A stretch of DNA of 36,439 nucleotides from an uncultured Ruminococcus sp. (GCA_946413815.1 CAMKMD010000042.1:1-36439); one strand, 5' to 3'; numbered from the stretch's first letter, positions 23,675 to 32,277 are shown. Made by a program: numbers and translations. The notes: a model not told the origin generated them from the letters alone.

Positions 23675-24996
23675 TTACTTCATTTTATTGTGATGATGAT
23701 CCCTATACAGCAGCAAAGAAGTTTCAGGAGATACGAAACGATATTGGGACAGGACGAAGTTCGGTGCTTTGTCAGCATCTTATCCAGAGCTTTGCCCCCG
23801 GAGAAATCACTCCCGAAAAGGCTCTTGAAGTCGGCAAGGAATTGGCAGACAGACTTCTTCAGGGAAACTTTCAATATTATCTTGCTGTTCATACCGATAC
23901 TGACCATATCCACGTTCACTGCATTTTTAATAATGTAAGCCTTAATGACGGCAGAACTTTTGAAACGCTTTACAATCAAGGCAAGGTCAAAGAAAGGTCA
24001 TGGAAGAACCTGCTTGACCTGTCCGATGAGATATGCCGTGAACACGGCTTGTCGGTCATCGAGGATCACGAAAGTTCAAAGGGCAAATCTTACTACGAGT
24101 GGACGGTGGATCAGCTTCATCTTTCGTGGAAGTCCAAGCTGAAATATGCGATAGATCAGGTCATCAAAGTGAGCGATGATTTTGAGGACTTTCTCAAAAA
24201 GTGCGCCGACTTCGGTGTGCTTGTCGAATACAATCCGAATCACAAGATAGACCTCAAATTTATGCTTGCAGAACAGAGGGAAAACAATCCGAGAGCCAAG
24301 ATGACCAGAGCGAGAACTTTGGGGTGGTTTTACGAAACTCCGCGCATAAAGTCCCGCATTGAAAACAACAAGCAGTTTATGGCTTATGCTCCGAGGGCAA
24401 AGATCATCAGGACAACCGCCGACAAATTCCTGCAAGCACCTGCCCTCACACGCTGGGCTGACAGGGCAAATATGAAGGAAGTCAGCAAGGCGATGAACGA
24501 GATCGCAAAGCGTGGGCTTACCTATGAAGAAACCGTGAGTGCAGCACAGGAGTCTTTCGGCAGGCAGATGAAGTTGCAGGACGAGCTGGACCGTATCCGT
24601 ATGCAGATCGGAGACCTCAGCAAACAGCTGAAACTTGTGGAGCTGTATGTTAAGTACAGACCTTACAACGAACACTTCAAAATGCTTACGGGCAGGGAGA
24701 AAAAGAAGTTTCACAGCGAATACTGTTACGAACTTGACGAGTATCAAAAGGCAGTAAAAAAGCTCAAAGACTGGTACCCTTCGGGAAGTGTACCGAGCCT
24801 TGAGCTTTTAAGAAAAACTATTGGTGATCTTGAAACCGAGCAGAAACAGAAGAAACAGCTTTATACTCAGACCGCCGATGAGACCGAAACGCTGTCAAAG
24901 AGCTTGCAGAAGATCGAGCAGTATCTCGGCAACGAACAGGAACGAGCTGAGGAAGAACAGCGCAGGAAGCGGAAAAAGAGTGGGGATCTGGAGTGA
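23581..24996 (+). CDS. mobA: MOB_P-type relaxase (MobA/VirD2-like)
   Basis: 471 residues. The relaxase domain spans about 1-250 with motif I KALAYIASPSKT (Y19 the likely nucleophile) and motif III HTDTDHIHVH (H104, H109, H111, H113 with D106 and D108), which holds the metal. It nicks oriT and stays covalently attached for transfer. The C-terminus is coiled-coil (about 330-471). The start must be TTG at 23581, since the motif I region begins there; it lies inside mobC, with CGGAG 10 bases upstream. No type IV secretion genes are in the window, so the element is mobilizable rather than self-transmissible as far as seen. Its stop abuts the stop of the convergent next gene with no base between. 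Confidence 0.93.
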   Translation: MATTKIFPITATESKALAYIASPSKTYNRRLVTSFYCDDDPYTAAKKFQEIRNDIGTGRSSVLCQHLIQSFAPGEITPEKALEVGKELADRLLQGNFQYYLAVHTDTDHIHVHCIFNNVSLNDGRTFETLYNQGKVKERSWKNLLDLSDEICREHGLSVIEDHESSKGKSYYEWTVDQLHLSWKSKLKYAIDQVIKVSDDFEDFLKKCADFGVLVEYNPNHKIDLKFMLAEQRENNPRAKMTRARTLGWFYETPRIKSRIENNKQFMAYAPRAKIIRTTADKFLQAPALTRWADRANMKEVSKAMNEIAKRGLTYEETVSAAQESFGRQMKLQDELDRIRMQIGDLSKQLKLVELYVKYRPYNEHFKMLTGREKKKFHSEYCYELDEYQKAVKKLKDWYPSGSVPSLELLRKTIGDLETEQKQKKQLYTQTADETETLSKSLQKIEQYLGNEQERAEEEQRRKRKKSGDLE

Positions 24997-25254
24997 TTAT
25001 CCGAGACTACGAATGATGCGTTTTTCAAAGTGAATCAGCCGTGACAGATAGTATTTCTTTACTTCTTGATAAGGTATCCATATTTCTGCACTTTGAATTT
25101 TATCATAAACAGAAAAAAGGATAGCCTCACGCTGAGATTTACCAGGCATACGGCTATATTGTTTATAATACTTATTGGTTTCTTCATAGAGCCATTCAGA
25201 AATTTTCTCACGCTGTTTCATCTTTAAGTCAGTAAAACTCTTATTTGGATTCAT
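24997..25254 (-). CDS. Hypothetical small basic helical protein
   Basis: Unrecognised, 85 residues. Helical and basic, with SEWLYEETNKYYKQY and LSRLIHFEKRIIRSLG. No motif. Its 5' end overlaps the RHH gene by 14 bases, so it is translated from the same message. Its stop is back to back with the relaxase stop. Confidence 0.65.
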   Translation of the reverse strand: MNPNKSFTDLKMKQREKISEWLYEETNKYYKQYSRMPGKSQREAILFSVYDKIQSAEIWIPYQEVKKYYLSRLIHFEKRIIRSLG

Positions 25255-25666
25255 GATTTTTATGATATTCCTCCAACGCCGTGAGCATCAGCTTATTCAC
25301 GCTCATACCGAGCGATTCCGCATAAGCCTTGATCGCATCACGCTCCTCGGCGGACACATACAGCTTCAGCGTTTTATAATTCGCTTTAGCATACTGTGCG
25401 TTTGAGGATATTTTCTTTGAACGAGCCTGTTTTCCCTGGCATTCCTTGCAGTATTTCTGAGAGCCTGCCGTCACCGTGTAGGTCTTTCCGCAGAGGGAAC
25501 AGACCTGTTCGCTCCCGATAGCTACCGCTTCACCGGCTTGCTTTTTCTCCTTGTAAGCCTTGTTGCGCAGGACTTGTGCCTTGTCACGGCAGTAAATGCA
25601 ATATTTCGCTCTTGCGGACGGTGATTCAAACTCCATTCCGCAGAGCTGACAGGTGTGTTTATACAT
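25241..25666 (-). CDS. Zinc-finger plus ribbon-helix-helix DNA-binding protein
   Basis: 141 residues. Two Cys4-type zinc knuckles: CQLCGMEF…CIYCRDKA (6-30) and CSLCGKTY…CKECQGKQ (about 56-78). A C-terminal Arc/CopG-like RHH follows (LKLYVSAEERDAIKAYAESLG, then MSVNKLMLTALEEY). Such proteins act as repressors of transfer or maintenance genes. Its promoter and the divergent ssb promoter each carry ATAGGGATAT between -35 and -10, the likely operator. ATG 25666 has GGGGTG as a weak site. Confidence 0.78.
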   Translation of the reverse strand: MYKHTCQLCGMEFESPSARAKYCIYCRDKAQVLRNKAYKEKKQAGEAVAIGSEQVCSLCGKTYTVTAGSQKYCKECQGKQARSKKISSNAQYAKANYKTLKLYVSAEERDAIKAYAESLGMSVNKLMLTALEEYHKNHESK

Positions 25667-25696
25667 CTTATCACCCCGATTTCGATTATTATATCC

Positions 25697-25725
25697 ATTC
25701 TATCATATAGATAGGGATATGTCAA
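25697..25725 (-). promoter_or_regulatory. Promoter of the zinc-finger/RHH gene with operator in the spacer
   Basis: Minus strand: TTGACA (25725-25720), 17-bp spacer, TAGAAT (25702-25697). The spacer contains ATATCCCTAT, the complement of ATAGGGATAT (25711-25720). TTCGATTAT/ATAATCGAA repeats flank the whole promoter. Confidence 0.7.
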
Positions 25726-25814
25726 GTATAATCGAAATTTTGGTGAAAGTACACCGAGGAAAATGTCATTTGTGCTGCGCATTGCTGAAATTCAAAAACT
25801 TCCGAAAATTATAC

Positions 25815-25843
25815 TTGACAATAGGGATATTGCATAGTATAAT
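25815..25843 (+). promoter_or_regulatory. Promoter of the ssb-parAB-helicase operon with operator in the spacer
   Basis: TTGACA (25815-25820), 17-bp spacer, TATAAT (25838-25843). ATAGGGATAT occupies 25821-25830, directly behind the -35. ATTATACTTGACA is shared with the divergent promoter. The leader to ATG 25898 is about 50 bases. Confidence 0.82.
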
Positions 25844-25897
25844 ATAATCACAGCAAACGAAAAGAAACCCGAAACCAAGAAAGGAAAGGTAATCACT

Positions 25898-26296
25898 ATG
25901 ACCAACATCGTAATCGAAACAGGCAGACTTACTGCCGATCCCGAACTCCGCTACACAGGCGAGACACCCCTCTGCAAGTTCCGCATCGCAGTTGACCGCC
26001 CCAAGAAGAAGGGTGCTGACAAGCCCGAGACAGACTTCTTTAACTGCACCGCATGGAATCACAATGCAGAGTTCATCAATGATATGTTCTCTAAGGGCGA
26101 GATGATCACCGTAGTCGGCAACCTGAGAAGTTCCACCTTTGAGAAGAACGGCGAAAAGCGTTCGTCCGTGGAGATCAAGGTAAACGAGGTACACTTCCCG
26201 GGAACACGCAGAAAGACCGAGGGCGAGAACAACAGCGAAAATGCTGATAACAACGGCGGTTTCTATGACAGCACCGACAGCGGAGTGCTGTTCTAA
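25898..26296 (+). CDS. ssb: Single-stranded DNA-binding protein
   Basis: 132 residues. OB-fold with family landmarks: IETGRLTADPELRYT, FFNCTAWN, GEMITVVGNLRSSTF. The tail is acidic and disordered, ending DSGVLF instead of the canonical DDDIPF, so partner binding through the tail may differ. Plasmid- and ICE-borne SSBs protect the transferred strand. AAGGAAAGG precedes the ATG. First gene of a plus-strand operon. Confidence 0.93.
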   Translation: MTNIVIETGRLTADPELRYTGETPLCKFRIAVDRPKKKGADKPETDFFNCTAWNHNAEFINDMFSKGEMITVVGNLRSSTFEKNGEKRSSVEIKVNEVHFPGTRRKTEGENNSENADNNGGFYDSTDSGVLF

Positions 26297-26318
26297 TCAC
26301 AGATAGGAGGAAATTAAA

Positions 26319-27098
26319 ATGGGCATCATCATTGCGATCTCAAATCAGAAAGGCGGTGTAGGCAAGTCAACTACCGCATTCAATCTCGGGGCTTGCCTTG
26401 CACTGAAACAGGGAAAGAGGGTGCTTTTGGCGGACATTGATCCGCAGGCTAACCTCAGCGAATATCTCGGCTACGAGCCTGACGGACTTCCCACCATGAC
26501 ACAGCTTGTTATGACAGCCTGCACAGGCGGTCAGCTTACCCCCGACATTGTAAGGACGGCGATACGGCATTGTGAGTCGGCTGACGTGGACTACATTCCT
26601 GCCGACATCAACCTCGCAAACAGCGAAACGCTCATGTCAACGGCTCTGTCAAGGGAAACGATACTCCGCAGGATACTCTCCGAGGAAAACGTCAAGGGAT
26701 ATGACTTCATCATCATAGACTGTCTGCCCTCCCTGAGTACGCTCCTTATCAACGCACTCACCGCTGCGGACAAGGTGCTGATACCTGTTCAGACACAGAA
26801 GTTCAGTCTTGACGGTTTGCAGGCGCTTGACAATCTGTATCAGCAGATCAAGGGTGCGATCAACCCCAAGCTGTCAATGCTGGGTGTCCTGCCGACAATG
26901 GTTGACCGCACAAAGGTGAGCCGTGAATCCCTTGCGGAACTGAATGAAAAGTACGGCGAAATGGTATTTGAAACGAGCATCAGCAAGTCTGTCGAAGCGG
27001 CGAAAAGTTCTGTCAGCAGAGTTCCGCTTTGCATGACCGACAGCAAGCTCGGTACGGAATATGAAAGATTGGCAATGGAGGTGCTTTCAAGATGTTAA
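26319..27098 (+). CDS. parA: ParA-family partition ATPase
   Basis: 259 residues. Deviant Walker A KGGVGKST (11-18, with the signature Lys), Walker A' DIDPQANLSEYLG and Walker B FIIIDCLPSLS. ParA moves or positions DNA together with ParB. AGGAGG lies about 9 bases before the ATG. It overlaps the next small gene by 7 bases. Presence on an integrative element suggests a replicating or actively segregated circular form (inference). Confidence 0.95.
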   Translation: MGIIIAISNQKGGVGKSTTAFNLGACLALKQGKRVLLADIDPQANLSEYLGYEPDGLPTMTQLVMTACTGGQLTPDIVRTAIRHCESADVDYIPADINLANSETLMSTALSRETILRRILSEENVKGYDFIIIDCLPSLSTLLINALTAADKVLIPVQTQKFSLDGLQALDNLYQQIKGAINPKLSMLGVLPTMVDRTKVSRESLAELNEKYGEMVFETSISKSVEAAKSSVSRVPLCMTDSKLGTEYERLAMEVLSRC

Positions 27099-27310
27099 GT
27101 ATGTCAGAACTCGCAATGAACCCCAACCGCAAGGTAAAGACCAAGTGCTACGGCGAAGTCCGGGTATGGGCTGATCGTGAAGAAGCAAAGGCTTTCTTCC
27201 TTGAAGCGATGATGAACTCGGAAGGCTCTGAACACGACAGATATTCGGGCATCTACATTCAGCTTGAGAACGGTCTCGACTTCTGCACCGACGAGGACGA
27301 GGAGGACTGA
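27092..27310 (+). CDS. Small hypothetical protein between parA and parB
   Basis: Unrecognised, 72 residues. Mixed alpha/beta (KVKTKCYGEVRVWADREEAK, then FFLEAMMNSEGSEHDRY) with a strongly acidic C-terminus (DEDEED). GGAGGTG lies about 8-10 bases before ATG 27092, inside parA, so it is translationally coupled. Confidence 0.75.
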   Translation: MLSMSELAMNPNRKVKTKCYGEVRVWADREEAKAFFLEAMMNSEGSEHDRYSGIYIQLENGLDFCTDEDEED

Positions 27311-27313
27311 GCC

Positions 27314-27655
27314 ATGCCTAAGAGATTTGACACCGAGGGTACTCCGTTCCTTTTCACCCCTCACAGCGAGGGCGAACTTGACGAATACTTCTCGGGCGAT
27401 CACGAAAAGAGCGTATCAGCCGTGGCAAAGGACGTTATCGCAAGCCTTTCCGAGAGCCGTGACAGGCTCTCGGGCGAGGTATGGTACGACTTCTGCTACA
27501 ATCAGCGCCGATACAAGCTCACGCTGATGAAGTTTGCAGACACCATTGTTCGTGCGGACGTTACGATAAAGAACATCAAATCACGGCTAATGAAATCCGA
27601 AATGGAAAACATCGAGCTGAAACAGCGTATAAAGGAATTGGAGGGAAAGAAATGA
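27314..27655 (+). CDS. Hypothetical protein with C-terminal coiled coil
   Basis: Unrecognised, 113 residues. Residues about 35-70 are helical; about 80-113 form a coiled coil (SRLMKSEMENIELKQRIKEL). GAGGA precedes the ATG by 8 bases. It overlaps the ParB-like gene by 4 bases (ATGA). Confidence 0.75.
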   Translation: MPKRFDTEGTPFLFTPHSEGELDEYFSGDHEKSVSAVAKDVIASLSESRDRLSGEVWYDFCYNQRRYKLTLMKFADTIVRADVTIKNIKSRLMKSEMENIELKQRIKELEGKK

Positions 27656-28611
27656 ACAAGCCTGCATTTGATTTGGGAGCAATGCTGTCTGCTCCCGCTA
27701 TACAGACCGCCGTACAGCAGATACCATGCGAGAAACTGCACCCCTATCACAACCACAAGTTTGAGCTTTACACGGGCGAAAGACTTGATGATATGGTGGC
27801 AAGCATTAAGGAAAACGGTGTGCTTTCGCCTGTCATCGTTCAGCCTGACGGTGACGGATATGAGATACTTATCGGACATAACCGCTGGAATGCCTGCAAG
27901 ATCGCCGGTATAGATACCATTCCTGCAATTATCAAGCAGGGGCTTTCCGAGGACGAAGCAGAAATGTATGTCATTGAGAGCAACGTTATGCAGAGGGGCT
28001 TTGATAACCTCCGCATTTCCGAACAGGCGGCTGTTATTGCACTAAGGCACAGCGAAATGTTTTCCCCCGGCAAGCGAAGCGATATTCAAAGAGAGCTTGC
28101 ACTTCTTGAAGATCCAGAAGCCGAAGCGAACGATACCGCAACCTTGAATCCAATGGGATCAAGGTTAGACACGAATGAAGAAGTCGGCAAGGAATACGGA
28201 GTGAGCAAAGGCTCAGTTGTCCGTCTTATCCGCATAAACAAGCTGACGGACGCTTTGAAAGCACTTGTTGACAGTGGAGATATTGCTATCCGAGCAGGAG
28301 TTGAGCTTTCTTTCCTGTCCGAAAAGGCACAGGCTGTTGTTGCTGAACAGGCTGAGGATTTCAAGGTTGACATGAAGAAGTCAAAGGCTCTCCACGATGC
28401 CGCCGACAAGGAAGGCAATATCGACACCGCTGCTATCGTCCGTATCATCACAGGCACAGCCGAGGTCAAGCCGAAACCCAAGAGCGTGAAGATCAGCGAG
28501 GAAACATTCTACAAATACTTTGAACCGGGGACAAAGAAAGCACAGGTCACGGAGACTATTGAAAAGGCACTTGCTTTCTATTTTGCGAATAATGAGGAGA
28601 AGCAAAAATGA
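27652..28611 (+). CDS. parB: ParB-like partition protein
   Basis: 319 residues. ParB/Spo0J N-terminal domain at about 22-120 with LIGHNRWNACKIAG in place of the GERRxRA box, followed by AEMYVIESNVMQRGF. An HTH region lies at about 125-200 (NEEVGKEYGVSKGSVVRLI) and a C-terminal helical part ends in KPKPKSVKI and a dimerization-like helix. ATG 27652 is supported by GGAGGG 7 bases upstream and the ATGA overlap with the previous gene. No parS-like site was recognised nearby. Confidence 0.9.
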   Translation: MNKPAFDLGAMLSAPAIQTAVQQIPCEKLHPYHNHKFELYTGERLDDMVASIKENGVLSPVIVQPDGDGYEILIGHNRWNACKIAGIDTIPAIIKQGLSEDEAEMYVIESNVMQRGFDNLRISEQAAVIALRHSEMFSPGKRSDIQRELALLEDPEAEANDTATLNPMGSRLDTNEEVGKEYGVSKGSVVRLIRINKLTDALKALVDSGDIAIRAGVELSFLSEKAQAVVAEQAEDFKVDMKKSKALHDAADKEGNIDTAAIVRIITGTAEVKPKPKSVKISEETFYKYFEPGTKKAQVTETIEKALAFYFANNEEKQK

Positions 28612-29048
28612 ACAGTGAACATAGACAAGAGCAAAAAAACGAACCGATCACTGTTCATCTGAAAACCCAAACACGATTTTTTGTCGGAAAGAAACCGATA
28701 AAGCTGTTCATGGGAGAAGATGAAATCCCTGTTAATAAATGGAGAGAGGTAGTGCGTATCCTGCTTAAAAGGTGCAATAGAGAAAAGCACAATGAACTCC
28801 TCTCTGTTCGCAATAAGATCATTGGCATGAGCCGTACTATCCTTTCGGACAGCGGTAATGGAATGGACAAACCTGCAAAGATCGATGAAAACATTTACTT
28901 TGAAATACATTTCGGTACAGATACAATGCTTAATAATCTGTTTCATATTTTTGATGCAATAGATTATGATTATAAGGATTTTCTTGTAACAGTCAAAAAC
29001 AGCAACCGAAAGAGTCCACAGACACATAAAGATACAAAGGAGATTTAA
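28608..29048 (+). CDS. Hypothetical protein before the helicase
   Basis: Unrecognised, 146 residues. Overlaps parB by 4 bases and the helicase by one base. The N-terminus is polar; the core (about 40-130) is mixed alpha/beta with KWREVVRILLKRCN and KIDENIYFEIHFGTDTMLNN. Possibly a partner or specificity factor of the helicase (by position only). Confidence 0.7.
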   Translation: MNSEHRQEQKNEPITVHLKTQTRFFVGKKPIKLFMGEDEIPVNKWREVVRILLKRCNREKHNELLSVRNKIIGMSRTILSDSGNGMDKPAKIDENIYFEIHFGTDTMLNNLFHIFDAIDYDYKDFLVTVKNSNRKSPQTHKDTKEI

Positions 29049-30607
29049 TGGAGACAATTACCCTCAGAGACTACCAGCAGGAGTGCGTGAATATCATCAA
29101 CAATACCGAAAGCGGTTCGTATCTTGTAGCTGTTGCCACGGGCTTGGGAAAGACCGTTATCTTTTCTCACATCAGGCGGAGAGGACGTATGCTGATCCTC
29201 TCCCACCGTGAGGAATTGGTGTGGCAGCCACGCAAGTATTTTGACTGCACCTTTGGTGTTGAGCAAGCCGACAACCACAGCAACGGTGAGGAAGTCGTGT
29301 CGGCAAGTGTGCAGAGCCTTGTCAGACGGCTGGACAGCTTTTCGCCCGATGATTTTGATATTATCATCACCGACGAGGCCCACCACGCTGTTGCGGACAC
29401 ATACCGCCGTATCTACGATTATTTCAAGCCACGGCTACACATCGGCTTTACGGCTACTCCGAACAGAGCCGACAATGTTAAGCTGGGCGAGATATACAGC
29501 AAGATCATCTACGAACGCAACCTCAAATGGGGTATCGACCACAAGTACCTCACCGATGTGAAGTGCTTTACCGTGGACATCGGATTTGACTTGTCGGAAG
29601 TCCACAAGCAGTGCGATGACCTCAATCTTGCGGAGCTTTCAAGTGCGGTAGACAATCCGCTACAAAACGAAGCTGTTGCAAGAGCTTACTATGAAAAGGC
29701 TGTCGGTCAGACGCTTATCTTCGCCACAACGGTACAGCACGCTTATCATATCGCAGAGCTGATAGACGGCGCTGTTGTGGTGACAGCGGAAACGCAGAAT
29801 CGTGCGGAGATCATCGAGCGTTTCACAAACCGTGAGATACCCTGTCTTGTGAACTGTATGGTATTCACCGAGGGTACAGATATGCCCCTGATCGAAACGG
29901 TCATCATCGCCAGACCGACACGCAATGCAAGTCTTTACACGCAAATGGTTGGCAGAGGTCTGAGGACGCACGAAGGCAAGGACGCTCTCAATCTGATAGA
30001 CTGTGTGGGCATCACGGGCAAGCTGGATATTTGCCAGGCTCCCGACCTGTTCGGCATTGGCGAGATACCGAAAGACATTTCGCCCGAGGAATTGCAGGGC
30101 AAGCTCCTGACAGAAATCGAAGAAATGGTCACGGAGGAACTGAACAAGCCTGCACCCCCTCCCGACTGGAAGATCAACGTCCAACTTATCAAGCTGTTCG
30201 CTGACAACGGAAACTATGACACCCACAATGTCAACTATGTTGTTCTTCCCAACGGAGATATGACCTGTTCTATCGGTGAGGGACGCATTTTCCGAGTGAC
30301 CGCCGAGGACATCACGGGCAACAGCAGTGCGTATCTCAAACATGATGATATTATCGTGAGGACTGTTCCCACAGCACCTATGCAGGACATTCTTGACGAG
30401 GTGCATCACATTTTGGTGTGCGACTATCAGCAAGCTATCTACCTATGGGACATTCCACACGTTATGCGCTGGGCGAACGTGCCTGCATCGGACAAGCAGA
30501 AAGCCCTGATACAGCGCCTCGCCCGAAAGAAGAAACGAAAAGACATTCAGGTCAATGACCTGAGCAAATATGAAGCATCTGTCCTGATCGGGCAGATGAC
30601 AGGTTAA
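29048..30607 (+). CDS. Superfamily 2 DEAD/DEAH-box helicase (SSL2/type III restriction-like)
   Basis: 519 residues. N-terminal Q-like region RDYQQECV, Walker A ATGLGKT (30-36), DEAHH (109-113), motif III GFTATP, motif V FTEGTDMP and motif VI QMVGRGLRT. The C-terminal about 150 residues are an accessory domain without nuclease motifs. Mobile elements often carry such helicases for replication or conjugative DNA processing. AGGAG lies 6-7 bases before the ATG. Confidence 0.93.
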   Translation: METITLRDYQQECVNIINNTESGSYLVAVATGLGKTVIFSHIRRRGRMLILSHREELVWQPRKYFDCTFGVEQADNHSNGEEVVSASVQSLVRRLDSFSPDDFDIIITDEAHHAVADTYRRIYDYFKPRLHIGFTATPNRADNVKLGEIYSKIIYERNLKWGIDHKYLTDVKCFTVDIGFDLSEVHKQCDDLNLAELSSAVDNPLQNEAVARAYYEKAVGQTLIFATTVQHAYHIAELIDGAVVVTAETQNRAEIIERFTNREIPCLVNCMVFTEGTDMPLIETVIIARPTRNASLYTQMVGRGLRTHEGKDALNLIDCVGITGKLDICQAPDLFGIGEIPKDISPEELQGKLLTEIEEMVTEELNKPAPPPDWKINVQLIKLFADNGNYDTHNVNYVVLPNGDMTCSIGEGRIFRVTAEDITGNSSAYLKHDDIIVRTVPTAPMQDILDEVHHILVCDYQQAIYLWDIPHVMRWANVPASDKQKALIQRLARKKKRKDIQVNDLSKYEASVLIGQMTG

Positions 30608-30621
30608 AGGAGAATATAACG

Positions 30622-31332
30622 ATGAAGAAGTTTATTATAACGTTATCCGCATTTATCATAACGTCAATGCCGTTTTCCGTTACGGCTTATGCCGCCGAAA
30701 ACCTTGACCGTGACTACATTGAAGCCGAGATATGGGACGATATGTGGAACGGCAAGGGTGATAACGGCATCGACTTTCCCGAGGCATCATACAAGCACCA
30801 CCTGCTTGACAAGTGGCTTGACGAGAACTACGGTTCGGACGAATACGACTGGTCCGAGCTGGGAGAGCTGAAATACGAATACAAGGACTATTACCGCAGT
30901 TACATTGAGGACTTTGACTTCAACGATGATGACAACGGCAACTGGACCATTGAAACACCCGAACACAGCTATTCTTTCACCTATTGGCAGGACAATTGGA
31001 TCATGACCGATGAAAACGGCAACACGGTAGACAGCTTTCCGCCGTTCAGCACCTTAAAGGACGATGAAGAACCCGACGTACCGCAGGGCAGGCACATTGA
31101 CGATGACGGCAACGGCTCACCGAGAGTGATCGGCAAGGTCTCAGGAGGAACGGAATCGGCTTCTGAGGACGTTTCTGGTGCAGACAGTGAAGTTACACCT
31201 GACACCGCTTCAAGCGGTTCTGAGAGCCGTTCAGGTGCGTCTGAGAGCAATCCAATGCCGATCATCGCAGGAGTGGCTATCGCCGCAGGTGTGGGAGTTG
31301 GCGGTTACTTTATGATGAAGAAGAAAAAGTGA
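30622..31332 (+). CDS. Exported acidic protein with C-terminal membrane anchor
   Basis: Unrecognised, 236 residues. Signal peptide at 1-24 (ending AYA). Acidic aromatic-rich domain at about 26-140 (EYDWSELGELKYEYKDYY), a Ser/Gly/Glu-rich low-complexity linker (about 170-208), then one transmembrane helix (about 211-230) and a KKKK tail. This is the topology of a surface protein held by a C-terminal anchor, but there is no LPxTG motif. The only surface protein in the maintenance operon; it may help donor-recipient contact or exclude related elements (inference). AAAGGAG precedes the ATG. Confidence 0.8.
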   Translation: MKKFIITLSAFIITSMPFSVTAYAAENLDRDYIEAEIWDDMWNGKGDNGIDFPEASYKHHLLDKWLDENYGSDEYDWSELGELKYEYKDYYRSYIEDFDFNDDDNGNWTIETPEHSYSFTYWQDNWIMTDENGNTVDSFPPFSTLKDDEEPDVPQGRHIDDDGNGSPRVIGKVSGGTESASEDVSGADSEVTPDTASSGSESRSGASESNPMPIIAGVAIAAGVGVGGYFMMKKKK

Positions 31333-31341
31333 GGTACAGCT

Positions 31342-31752
31342 ATGATATTTAAGAGCAAGGAGCTTGTGAACGTGCCTGAACGTGGCGAAATGCCCGTGTG
31401 GTCAGTAGATACGGACACGCAGACGGTCACGCACGTTCACCCTAAGACATTCAAGACCGAGGAACACCGTTTCTTCCGTGACTATATCCGCTATCATCTG
31501 CACTATTCGGAGGAAGAAAACCCCGAGCGCTTGCAGAGACTTGTGGACAATGGGGAGATATTTCAGTATCTCTCTGACCTTGACAACAAGGTGTTTGACG
31601 CTCTTGACAGTCAGGAGGAGCTTTTGAAAGCGAACAGCCGTGAGTTTCAGGAAGCCCACGAAAAGGGCGATATTGTCACTGAGGGTGCGATAGGAAATCT
31701 TCTTCAGCAGCAGGCAAGGGAAAGCGTGTTTGAAGCGATGATATATGTGTGA
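31342..31752 (+). CDS. Hypothetical protein of the mobile-element operon
   Basis: Unrecognised, 136 residues, charged and helical, without signal or membrane segment. Contains YIRYHLHYSEEENPERLQRL and a glutamate-rich helix (QEELLKANSREFQEAHEKG). Spaced 9 bases from the previous gene; GAGGTA is a weak site. Confidence 0.7.
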   Translation: MIFKSKELVNVPERGEMPVWSVDTDTQTVTHVHPKTFKTEEHRFFRDYIRYHLHYSEEENPERLQRLVDNGEIFQYLSDLDNKVFDALDSQEELLKANSREFQEAHEKGDIVTEGAIGNLLQQQARESVFEAMIYV

Positions 31753-31761
31753 GGTGCGGTC

Positions 31762-31944
31762 ATGTTTTGTGCGAACTGTTACAAGGAAATTCCGGCGGGC
31801 AAGAACTATTACAAGCATCAGGACACAAACCAGAGCTTCTGCACCCTTGACTGCCTGAACGACTGGCTGATCTATGCCCACGCTGTGACCCTTGAAACCA
31901 GCGAGGGCGAGGAACGTTTTGAGGTGAATGATGATGACGAGTGA
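31762..31944 (+). CDS. Small zinc-knuckle protein
   Basis: 60 residues. CANCYKEI…FCTLDC supplies a C-x2-C plus C-x4-C pair, a likely zinc site in a treble-clef-like fold. Acidic C-terminus. GAGGTG precedes ATG 31762 by 7 bases. It overlaps the next gene. Confidence 0.7.
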   Translation: MFCANCYKEIPAGKNYYKHQDTNQSFCTLDCLNDWLIYAHAVTLETSEGEERFEVNDDDE

Positions 31945-32149
31945 AGATTTTATAGAGGACTTGCGGAAAAGCGGAGTTATGCTTATAAAAAATGACGGCA
32001 CTCAAACCGAGATACCGTCTGATTTTCTGAGCAAGGCAACAGAGTTCTGCAAGTCTATGGGGTGCAGTTCAGTGATATATGATATTTACGATCCGCAGGA
32101 CAGCGAACATACCGAGCTGACTGTTACGGATTGTGGGTATGCGGAATAA
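31931..32149 (+). CDS. Small hypothetical protein, last gene of the operon
   Basis: Unrecognised, about 72 residues. Three consecutive ATG codons at 31928, 31931 and 31934 could each start it; GAGG at 31921-31924 favours the second or third. DFIEDLRKSGVMLI and DFLSKATEFCKSMG suggest a compact alpha/beta fold. A terminator follows directly. Confidence 0.65.
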   Translation: MMTSEDFIEDLRKSGVMLIKNDGTQTEIPSDFLSKATEFCKSMGCSSVIYDIYDPQDSEHTELTVTDCGYAE

Positions 32150-32155
32150 GAAACG

Positions 32156-32193
32156 GATAGCCGTCTGTAATAGGACGGTCTATCTGTGTTTTT
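32156..32193 (+). terminator. Intrinsic terminator of the ssb-helicase operon
   Basis: GATAGCCGTC (32156-32165) pairs with GACGGTCTATC (32174-32184), one bulged base, followed by GTGTTTTT. Confidence 0.75.
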
Positions 32194-32217
32194 AGGTGTA
32201 AATTCACACCCTTTTCA

Positions 32218-32246
32218 TTGCAATATACCGTCGTTCGTGCTATAAT
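32218..32246 (+). promoter_or_regulatory. Promoter of the NYN-nuclease unit
   Basis: TTGCAA (32218-32223), 17-bp spacer, TATAAT (32241-32246) with extended TGC. GTGCTATAAT is shared with the promoter at 34379-34407. Confidence 0.8.
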
Positions 32247-32277
32247 TGACTCATAGAGCAGATCGGAGGTGATTGCA

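Noticed and set aside
29660..30433. 257-codon minus-strand frame inside the helicase gene
   Set aside because: The plus strand encodes all helicase motifs; this is an antisense shadow.
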